DNA from: Podocnemis expansa
Taxonomy: Eukaryota; Chordata; Testudines; Podocnemididae
Direction: 5' to 3'
Length of the DNA: 64,000 bases
Assembly (NCBI GenBank): GCA_007922195.1
Contig: ML681964.1
Span: 5,226,445 to 5,290,444 of the forward strand
Made by a program: the position numbers and the translations under genes. The stretch's first letter is position 1; each line of letters opens with the position of its first letter. Shown in pieces: positions 49,526 to 58,680 of the stretch. Below the pieces are notes generated by a model. It did not search any database. It saw nothing but the letters and a program-made list of their open reading frames with translations, and had not been told where the DNA came from.

Positions 49526-50636
49526 CAGTGTTTCCCAACCAGTGTGCCAAGGCACACTGGTGTGCTGCAGCAACACCCAAAGTGTGTTGCAAGCATCCCC
49601 TAGAGCTGGAGTTAAAGTTCCCTCCCTGCTAAGCCCAGGCACATGGGCTGTGCAAGCTGGGAAAAGGCAGGGGTGAAAGTAAGGGGGAAGGCACCGGAAC
49701 ACAGTTCCAGGGTCCCCTATTTTTAGGCAGGCAGCCTTCCAGCCCCCCTAAAAATAGAGGAAGGCAGCAGAATGCAAAGTAGCAGGAGCAGCCAGAACAC
49801 AGCATTCTGGTGGCTCCACTTTAAACCTAGCTCTACCTTAACCCAGCCAGCAGAGAGGAACGGGAGGCGTGGAGTGTATGAATCTCTCCCTGCAGTGTGG
49901 AGCAGTGTGTGTCAGCCAGCCTGCAAACAGCCCAGGTAAGGGCTTTGAGGTGCTGCTGGGGGTTGTGTGGGGCAGGTGTGTGTGTGTATGTAACAGAGGT
50001 GGATGGGAGTGGATGTGTAGCAGAGGGTGTGTAGCTGGAGTTGTGGGGTGGCTGTTTGGTTAGGGGTGTATGAAGCTGGAGCATGGGGTGGTTGTGTGTG
50101 AGGGGATGTAGCTGGGGGCTGGATGCCTGGTTCTGGCCCCTGCAATGATGGGAGAGTCCATCACAGGCAGCAGGGGGCTGGGGGAGGGGAGGACGGGACC
50201 CACTAGGGTGAGGATTTGCCCTGGGTGGGAGGGAGCCACTGTGGAGAAGGGGGAAGTGGGTGCTGCACCATGTTCCCCTGCCCTACCTTCCCACTCCCCA
50301 GGTTCCCCCTGCCTCCCCACAAAGCCACTCTTGTTCTCCCTTCCTCTCTCGCCTCTTGCCACCCTTGTGCTGTTCCCCACATGGCCGTCCTTGTCCTCCT
50401 TTGCCACCCCTGCCCTGCTCTGCTCCCCATACTCACTCATGCCACTGCACATGACTCCTGACCTCCCATTTTGCCACCCCTGCTCTGCTACTCCTACCCC
50501 ACATAGGAGCACTTCCGAAACACCATGCCATAGTTCATGAATATTCATAACTTAAGTTAATTTGAATATTCATGTGCCTCGAAAAATCTGAAGGTATCAA
50601 GGTGTGCCACAGCAGAGAAAAGGTTGGGAACCACTG
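49526..50636. mobile_element. hAT element with perfect TSD and GC-rich core
   Basis: Ends CAGTGTTTCCCAACC and GGTTGGGAACCACTG are inverted with one mismatch. The duplication CCCTAGAT is perfect (49518-49525 and 50637-50644). The outer portions match the 207-bp copy at 45615. The core, about 49680-50510, is GC-rich with strand-biased C/G runs and GTGTGTG, and appears only in this larger copy. Overlapping frames in the core are not convincing proteins. Confidence 0.88.
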
Positions 50637-50644
50637 CCCTAGAT

Positions 50645-51826
50645 CTGTTTCTCTCAACCCTTAGCGGACTTAGGAACTCCTCAAGTAGTATTCATTTTAT
50701 GAGGAACACCTGATGAAAACTCTCTCAAAAAATAGCATATGCTAGCTGTAATTTTCATAATATCTGCTTACTGTGTATTCCTATGAAAATGATTCAGGAA
50801 ACCAAATACAATTTTACAAAAACATAGCATGCATTATTTCTAAAAATCTACTATACTGATTTGCTATGTGAGTGCATACATGATGTGAAGCATACATATG
50901 ACAGGCCATTGTGATGTCAGAGGTAACAATCAATTGCTCCCAAGGAGTTCCATGTGAGCAATTGGCTGAGACACCACAATCATGTAGGAGTCTTGGCATG
51001 ACACAGATATGTACCTTATTGTAGCTGCATACCTCATTGTAATTCATGAAGTCAAAAGGGCTGAGGATTTAAAAACTGAACAGGAACGGCTAGTGAAACC
51101 CAGGGATGGTTCACTCTGGAGACACAGCTGCCCCTTTGGAACTTGTCAAAATTATAAAGCTCTCCGCTATGCTTTCAGCTGTTTCCAATATTTCATGCTG
51201 ACTCTTCAGACAATTGCATATGGCACTCTCCGAGGGAGGAAACCACGAAGATCTGAAAGTTTACGTCATGAAAGATATGAACTACCAAGGAAAAGTTTAA
51301 GCTGACCATAGAACTTTTGCAAAAAAATGTTGTAGTTAAAGAGCTATTAATCGATTAAAATAAATATTTCATAAATTCCTTTTTGATTTTCCCCCGTCAT
51401 TTTTGATGGGTTACAGCTACTAGATACATAATGATTATGCACACAACATAAAACTAAAAATGATATTACTCAAGTTTTAATGGGAATTTTGGGCCTTTGT
51501 GATTGAACAAAGTTCATTTATTCTTAGAGTAAGGTTCATCAAAGAAAGTCATAGCTTGGAAGTTATGTCCAAGCAATTCTGATGCCAGCAGTAGCAGCTG
51601 CAGGAAATTTAAAATACCCCAGCTGTCAATAAAGCAGCAAGGTGGTGGCAGACACCTACACATGCCTGTATGCTTCGCTGGGGCATTTTAAATCTCCCAG
51701 ACACGCGTCATCTTGCCATGTTGCTCCTTTCCTGCACCCCACTAAACCCACTCCTGATGGGGTGTGTCTGAGGTAAGTTGCAGAACACCCTCACTATATC
51801 CATGGAAAACCAGTTGAGAAACACTG
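50645..51826. mobile_element. Older hAT-like element containing the unclassified repeat
   Basis: The left end CTGTTTCTCTCAACCC and right end AGTTGAGAAACACTG are inverted. Flanking 8-mers are CCCTAGAT (50637-50644) and CCCTAGGT (51827-51834), seven of eight identical. The interior carries copy 2 of the unclassified repeat. Confidence 0.7.
50780..51415 (+). repeat. Unclassified repeat, copy 2
   Basis: Inverted relative to copy 1 at 22238-22880, with matching landmarks in the same order. The hairpin end at about 50910-50985 is partly decayed. A 98-codon frame (51009-51305) is open here but not in copy 1, so it is probably not a conserved protein. Confidence 0.7.
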
Positions 51827-52736
51827 CCCTAGGTTATGCTGTCACACCTTCTAAGGCACAGCATTTTCACTAGGTATCAATACCTCACCACAAAATGTAC
51901 ACGCTAATCCATAGTGGGGGATGCAATACAATTTAAAGATCACACTTCAACATGAAGGTCACAAAGTAAAGCTCCAGAAACAAAACAGCACTCCCAAAAC
52001 AAATGGGTTCATAATCTGACAGAGATATATCCCACCCTGTCACAGTATTACCATCAAGGTGTACTGTTACCACCACTGACACACTGGAATCTCTGACACA
52101 CATTCTGCAACTAAGATCCACTTTCACTGAGACTCTGGAATCTTCAAGATTACAGCATACCAGCACAACACCTATGCTACTTACATACAGTCATGACGAC
52201 ATCTCTCTCTCAGTCCGTCATGACAATATTTTTTAGTCATCACACTATTACCCATACCCTTATAATGCAGTAAAGAGTGTATTATACAGTGGTGTTCTGT
52301 AAAGTAAAGGCTGCAGAAAATGGAAAGAGGCTTCAGCTTCTTTAAAGTGCCTTGCCAACCTGGCATTTAAAAGGAAAAAACTACAATTAAATTTATTTTA
52401 CATTTGATTTTTAAATAATCTGAATGTAATACATGCTCATTTTTAATTTCCTTATTCCAGGGAAATCCTCTACTCTTCCAAAACAAAATTTTGTAATTCT
52501 TTCCTAATTTATTTCATCTTCTTCTGATCATTGAAATCACTTCTATTTTCAAAGCCAGTTTAGACACATCTACTTAAGTGTGGTATTTTTTTTTTAATAT
52601 GGCAATCTAAAGAATACTAAATAAAAAAAAAAAATTAGGAGAACCAAAAATTTAGGAGATCAATCTCTCAGACTTAAATGGAACTACCTATAGTAGTAAG
52701 CTCTTGGGCCTGTAAAAAGATAACTACAATGCAATA
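51827..52736. other. Intron DNA without recognised elements
   Basis: AT-rich, with A-rich runs near 52588 and 52622. No coding domain. Confidence 0.5.
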
Positions 52737-52897
52737 CAATCAAGGAGCCCTGCAGCACTTAAAGACTAACAAATTTGTTTATTGCATGAGCTTTCATGGG
52801 CGAAAATACTACTTCACTAAACACTTAGAAGATGGGGGAACTTACAGAAAGGGAGGTTTGGCTGAACTAGACTAACACGGCTATTCCCTTGGAACTC
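52737..52897 (+). mobile_element. Palindromic repeat with tail
   Basis: AATCAAGGAGCCCTGCAGC, GCATGAGCTTTCATGGGCG and the tail GACTAACACGGCTATTCCCT identify the family. The right arm is largely missing. Confidence 0.62.
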
Positions 52898-53732
52898 AAT
52901 GTTCCCTCTAAGCTGCGTGGCCGCAAAACCCCCAGCGCTGCCTGGCGCAGGGAACGCTGCTGGCAGCACACAGCCAGCAGCTGCAGTCCCTGCCTGGAGA
53001 GCTCCTCTGAGCTGGGAGATTTTAAAACTCCTGCTCAGCGTAAGCTCTCACTGAGCATGCGCAGACTCTCTGTGAATGCTCAGTGAGAGCTCCTCCAGCT
53101 GGAGGAGCGGCCAGGGGCCAGGTCATGCCACTCCAGCGGCCAGGTAAGGGGGCCCTAACCACCCGCCTTCCAACTCCCGGGGGCTGGAGAACGAGGGGAG
53201 CATGGCTGTCACAGCTAGAGGCTGCTCTGCCCGCCTGCCCACCCAGCCTGACTGCAGCGGGGCAGAACAGCCAGCCCAGCCTACCCCCAGCTGGCCACGC
53301 CTCCCCGGGGGGGCGGCGCTGAGCTCCAGCTTGCAGGGTCAGGGCCTTGGAGCGGACCGCTCCCAAAGAGTTTGGGCCACTTTTCTCAGCTCCCCCCCCT
53401 ACCTGAATGGGCCTGATCCATGGCCTGGGGTGAAACAGCCCAAGCTCTTCGGGAGCAGGCCACTCTAGGGCCCCGACCCTGCATGCTGGAGCTCAGCACT
53501 GGCCCCCTCCACCCCCCCAGGAGGCACGGCCAGCTGAGAGTAGGCTGGGCTGTCTGCTCCGCCCCGCTGCCAGGAGGCCAGGCAGACAGCAGAGCTTGTG
53601 GCCCTGGGTCTGCAGCACCCCACTCCCCCGTAGTGGGGAGAGCAGGGGGGCAGAATCAGACCTGTGGGGGGGGGCACACAGCAAGCAACCTATATTGCCC
53701 AGCTGCGTTCGGGCCTTAGAGGGAATGTTATG
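52898..53732. mobile_element. GC-rich hAT-like non-autonomous element
   Basis: Left AATGTTCCCTCTAAGCTGCG and right GCGTTCGGGCCTTAGAGGG with AATGTT are inverted ends. The flanking 8-mers TGGAACTC (52890-52897) and TGGAACTT (53733-53740) agree at seven of eight. The interior is very GC-rich with incidental open frames on both strands. Confidence 0.7.
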
Positions 53733-53857
53733 TGGAACTTGGCAACATACAACAAGGGTCACTTGTGAGAATACCAAACTTGATATAGCACCAACACTGC
53801 TACAAAAGTCCACCTGAACTTAGCCACCAAATTTCTTCTCCAAGTAGCCACATAGAA

Positions 53858-54046
53858 CAGTGGGTTTCAAACCATGGGTCGGGAACCAGGACTGAGTCTC
53901 AGACCCTCAGGTACTGGGCCGCAGTGCCCCCTGCTGCCACCACGAAAAGACTGGAATGCATTGCTGGAAGATGCTAATTCTTGGCTTGTGGGCATAAATG
54001 ATTTTTTTCAACTGGGTCCTGAGGAAAAAAAGTTTGAAAACCACTG
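53858..54046 (-). mobile_element. hAT-like element of the GACCCAGTACTGGGTC family
   Basis: Ends CAGTGGGTTTCAAACC and GTTTGAAAACCACTG are inverted. CCCCCTGCTGCCACC and GGCATAAATGATTTTTTTCA are family motifs in reverse order. The central palindrome has decayed. Confidence 0.75.
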
Positions 54047-54078
54047 CACTGCTGTAAACTCTCTAATGTAGCCACTCT

Positions 54079-54338
54079 AAGGGCTAGTCTACATTTAAGA
54101 CTTATAGTGGCACACCTCTATTTTTACAGCTCTGCCACTTACAAGAGGGCTTAAGAAGCCACATTATGTTGACAGGAGAGAGCTCTCCTGCCAATATAAG
54201 AAGAACTTTATAAACAAGTGGCGGTAGCTATGTCAGCAAGAGAGTGTTGGCAAAACTTTTGTCTCTCAGAGAGACTTTTTTTTCCACACCCAACTAACAA
54301 AAATTTTGCTGATATATATGTTAGTTTAGACAGGCCCT
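54079..54338. mobile_element. MITE with AAGGGCTAGTCTACAT end
   Basis: AAGGGCTAGTCTACAT at the left and GTTTAGACAGGCCCT at the right are imperfect inverted repeats. The interior GACAGGAGAGAGCTCTCCTGCC is the same kind of inverted motif as in the element at 12212. A related partial copy with GGGAGAGAGCTCTCTC runs on to about 54540. Confidence 0.55.
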
Positions 54339-54540
54339 GAGTTTATGGGAGAGAGCTCTCTCATTAGCTTATCTACTCCAGCGGTTGCAAGCAGCAGAAG
54401 CTATTTCGGTGGGAGAAGCTTCACATCGGCACTTGTTGATGTAACTTATGTCACTTGGGGTTGAGGGATGATCTACTCATTTCTCTGAGTAAAGTAAGCA
54501 ATGCCAACATAAGCTGCACTATAGAAAATCATGCTCTTCA

Positions 54541-55413
54541 CAGTAAAAAGAGATTTCTACCACAGTAGTCAACTCAAGCTTACTAATATTGACTCAGGTG
54601 GGAGTTCTTGTTTTTGGTTTGTTTTTTTTTTTATTTAAAAATTAAGCAAACCTTGTATCACTGACTACATTACATGCATTCTCTCTCTTGAAGGTGTGAT
54701 TGAAAAGACAGGGAAACTGTGGAGTATCCCAGAAAATGAATATAAAAGAATAAAACGTTGAGTCACTGACAGGGAGTGAAGGCTCCCTTTTAGCCCACAA
54801 ATTTAGTATTATCATAACAAGCCTGTAACCATAGGCTTCAAATGGGAATAAACAAAAACAGACAAATGGCTACTGCTGAAAATTGCCCTAACTCTTTCAC
54901 ACAACTATCACGCTGCATTTTAAATTGATAACTAGCATGCATTCCATATTTGAAAAACTATATAATGCCTATCACAAAAGATATGTTTATTAATAAATAG
55001 CAGTAGTAATATCAACAGTGATCTTTAGCTATACATCTTGAAATGTTCTTAAAAGAAAGATATTCCAAATACTCCCAGTTTAAAAGGAAACTGAGGTGCA
55101 GAAGAATCAAGTGATGACACAGGAAGGAAGGTTTAGAGCAGACAGTAAGGCTCCTATCCTACAAACATTTATGCACATGCTTATTTTACTGCTCTGAGCA
55201 GTCCAATTAAAATCCATGGGCCCATGCACAGCAGTAAAGTTATCTATATATGTTCGAAGCATTGGGCATAAGGGACCAATTCACCACTGCATTGCATCCG
55301 TTGAAGTTATTTGTACCTGTGTAAAGAGAAGTAACCACCATCACTCTGGCTTAGTGGCTTTTTTATTCTAACACTGCACAAGTGTGAATGACTACAGATA
55401 AAAGGCCATAAAG
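54541..55413. other. Intron DNA without recognised elements
   Basis: AT-rich; T-rich tract at 54616-54638. No coding signal. Confidence 0.5.
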
Positions 55414-55894
55414 TAGGAGTCGGCAACCTTTGCTGACCCCTGTGCCAGGAACCTCTGCTGAAAATATGTGGCGGCCACCTGAAAATTCAGCAGCAGTCAT
55501 GGCTGGAGTGGGAGCACTTCCCAGGCATGCCATGGAAAGAAGTTGCCCAGATTGGCTCACCCTGGTGGTATGCCCAAGGACAGGGGCCCCAGATACATCA
55601 TGAAAATAAAGTTGCTCCTTTCAGGGGTTCCCAGAAATGCTGCAGAAAGAAGTCACCCAGAGTGGCTCCTTTGGGGAGCATCACACTACAGAGAGGAGCC
55701 ACTCTGAGCAGTTTTTATCTGTGTCACATGGAGGCGTAGGCATGGGGGGCCCCACGTCCCAGCTACATCTGAAGGAAGCTGCCCAGAGTGGCTTTCAGTG
55801 GCAATTTCTGTGGTACCGCAGAGGGTGCTGTGTGCCACTCTGAATGGGCTTGGATGCCACTGTTGGCACAAGTGCCAGGGGTTGCCTATCCCTG
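55414..55894. mobile_element. hAT element with perfect TSD (CGGCAACC ends)
   Basis: TAGGAGTCGGCAACC and GGTTGCCTATCCCTG are inverted ends. The 8-bp duplication CCATAAAG is perfect (55406-55413 and 55895-55902). The 481-bp interior contains repeated GCCCAGAGTGGC and GCCACTCTG motifs and no transposase. Confidence 0.9.
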
Positions 55895-55902
55895 CCATAA
55901 AG

Positions 55903-57690
55903 AGTGTCCTGAGGGTCCTGACTCCTAATTCTATGGACTGTCCACTGGACCACATAGCTTACTGTCAGTGTTTCCCATTCTCTCTAATATATTTCATTCC
56001 TAAATCTACACACGCCAAGCCAAAAATTTTTTAGCACTTCTGAGTCAGCTATATTTATAAGAAGGGAAACTCCAATAGCAGGCTACAAAAAAAACAAACA
56101 AACAAACAAACAAAACAAAACAAAAAAAAACCCCCAGATTTCCAAATTAAACCAAAGACCAACAGAAAAGTTCCCACAATTTATTTTTAAATTCCATTAA
56201 AATGTTGTTTTGAAATAAATACTTCACTGCAGTACTGGATGCCCAAATACTGAACTGCATGAAGAATTTGAAAGTAAAACTGATTATAAATAAAAGTGGA
56301 AGTTACTGCCCTGGTCTTCCTTGTCAAAAGAGAACCTAAAAAGGAAACAAAAAATGACCAGTAAGTCACATTTCTATTTAATATTTTATTAATCTAATGT
56401 ACTGTAATGTATACTAATGTAATATATACATTTGTATAGAATATTTTTTTAATTTAAAAGTGATCTAAACCATTAGAGAACCTTATGTTAGAGTTTCCTC
56501 TCCAACAGATGATAATTAGACTGTCCCCTTCCTGAAAAATCCAATAAGATAATTCACAAAAGCAATGACGAAAGTTCATTTTTATCAATGTCTCATACAA
56601 AATTCAATCATATAAATTCATTTGAATGTCAAAGAACTGTACTCTTGGATAAATCCCATACCTAGGCTTTAAGTAATCCTTTTCCATTTATACATAATTT
56701 AAAAATTTTTGAGGAGGAGAGTCTGCAATAAGTCCAAACAATCTGGTTATACGTATTCTCTAATTTTAAAAATTGAGATGCTTTACTGGGGGGGGGGGTT
56801 AATGGGACATATGAAAAACACATTAAAGGTTCAAGCCCACAAGTGAAGCAGTAGGTGCTATCCAGTCCCACTATCTTTACCAACAAAACCACTTTCAGTC
56901 ACTTTCATAAATTTACCCAAATGGAACCAAATCCTTTTTGATTAAAGTATTCCCACCAAAGGCAATGGAACTACTAGCATGCAACTTCACTGCAACCTTG
57001 ACATAACAGTGGCATAAAGGTTTTTACAATAAATTCATTACTAGTGTTGATGAAGATAGTTTTAATATCCACAAAAATAAATTTTAAAAAGTCTGCCACT
57101 GTGGCATGTCACTTTTAAAAATACATGCCCCACTGAACTATATGAGCAACAGCAAGCTGAAATGTGGCTTGACCCCTGAGGGCAGAACATTCTGTCATTC
57201 CTCCACAACATGACTGAACATGGGCCATCTGTTATGGAAGTACTGCAATACAAATAAATAACATTCTCTGTATTAAAACTATCCATCTTGGTTTTCTTTT
57301 TCCCCTCCCTCCACCCCATCTTCTTCCACTTATTTTCTATTCTCCTCTCCTCTGATGACTTTTTTCTTCTTCAGCTTTTGTATATTACCTAGTCTCTTGA
57401 AGTTAGAATGAAAGACAGTTTCTTAATTTATTTTTCCTTAAACAATTAATACTTTTTGTTTTCTTTTCTGTTCTCAGGACACAGTAGCATCCAAATTTAT
57501 GTTGTCTGCCTCTCGCTCCCCTCCGCTGTCTCTATCACCTTTCCTCCTATTTCCTGCAGTCTCATTCTTCCTCCACTTCTCTGTTACGGGCCACAACCTT
57601 TTCCCTTGTGTCTACACCAGACGCTGACAATTTGCACAAGCAAAAGAAATGCCAAATATCACACTGATCATTATTTTATTAAAGTTTATT
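55903..57690. other. Intron DNA, few features
   Basis: Holds a CAAA-rich tract at 56086-56130 and an 11-base G run at 56788-56798; otherwise AT-rich and unclassified. Confidence 0.5.
56086..56130 (+). repeat. (CAAA)n-type simple repeat
   Basis: AAACAAAC units grading into poly-A, followed by a short C run. Confidence 0.85.
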
Positions 57691-57799
57691 AATAAAGATC
57701 AATTCACATGTCTTATCTATCAAAAATTTTCTCACCAGCTCACCAACTGAGAAAAAAATTGCAATGTGGTCCCTCACTCCAAAAGGTTGGACAACTCTG
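57690..57799. mobile_element. Right end of a hAT-like element
   Basis: GTGGTCCCTCACTCC followed by AAAAGGTTGGACAACTCTG looks like a hAT-type terminal sequence. A matching left end was not found, so this is partial. Confidence 0.35.
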
Positions 57800-58284
57800 C
57801 TCTACACCTTTTACAATAATTTACTTGCCTGAGATGTGCCCTGTATTTCCTCTGGCCTTGCCTAAACTAAAATAAATGGTGTAATTTGTTTATTTTTAAA
57901 ATGTGTTAACTAACATTAAACAAACTCATGTTTAAAATACAACTTCACCTGGGAGCATGTATTCTCTGCTTGAGGTGAACCCAAAGAAGGAGTCTCAGGG
58001 TGGATCTTGGCCAGATAAATGAGATGAAAACTGTTAATATGCACCTATGCTAAGGAAAAGGACAATAGAGCCACATCTCTCAAGCATGCATGGCCCCCAT
58101 TACTGTAGCAACTGAACACAATGCAATCTTTAATAAATTTTAGCATCTGAGGCATACAAAGATAAACTAACTTACCCGAAGTCACAAAAGTAGTCTGTGG
58201 TGGAGAAGGAAACAGAACCCAGAACTCCCAGCTTGTACCATAACAACTGGACCAACCACTGGAACACCATTCTTCACCAAGGAT
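57800..58284. other. Intron DNA without recognised elements
   Basis: No repeat or coding identity seen. Confidence 0.45.
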
Positions 58285-58680
58285 TAGATAATGAGATAAA
58301 GATAAGTACTGAAATCAATTGCCTAGGGCAGTGGTTTTCAAACTATGGGTCGGGACCCAGTACTGGGTCACAAACCTTCAGGCACTGGGTCACAGCACCC
58401 CCTGCTGCTATCACCCACAGACTGGAATCCTCTGCTCAAAGATATAATTGTTGGGTCATGGGCATAAATGATTTTTTTCAACTGGGTCCCAAGTTTGAAG
58501 ACCACTGACCTAGGGAGGCTGTGGAATCTCCATCACTGGAAATTTTCAAGAGCAGCTTAGATACACACCTTTCAGGTGTGACCTAGAATCTAATAATGCT
58601 TGGTCCTGCTGTAAGAGCTGGGAACTGAACTAGATGACCTCACACAGTCCTTTCCAGTCCTATGATTCCATGATTCTATA
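58285..58680 (+). mobile_element. CR1 LINE 3' end, interrupted by a hAT-like insertion
   Basis: CR1 sequence (TACTGAAATCAATTGCCTAG) stops at 58328 and continues at 58508 (CCTAGGGAGGCTGTGG, ATCTCCATCACTGGAAATTT, ACTAGATGACCTCACACAG). It ends in the typical CR1 octamer-like repeats ATGATTCCATGATTCTAT. Confidence 0.85.
58329..58507 (-). mobile_element. hAT-like element of the GACCCAGTACTGGGTC family inside CR1
   Basis: Ends CAGTGGTTTTCAAAC and GTTTGAAGACCACTG are inverted with one mismatch. Target duplications GCCTAGGG (58321-58328) and ACCTAGGG (58508-58515) match at seven of eight. The family palindrome is perfect at 58354-58369. Confidence 0.88.

Noticed and set aside
50060..50548. 162- and 131-codon frames on opposite strands
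   Set aside because: They lie in the strand-biased GC-rich core of a hAT element and mirror each other.
51009..51305. 98-codon frame in the unclassified repeat
   Set aside because: The matching stretch in the copy at 22238-22880 is not open, so there is no sign of protein conservation.
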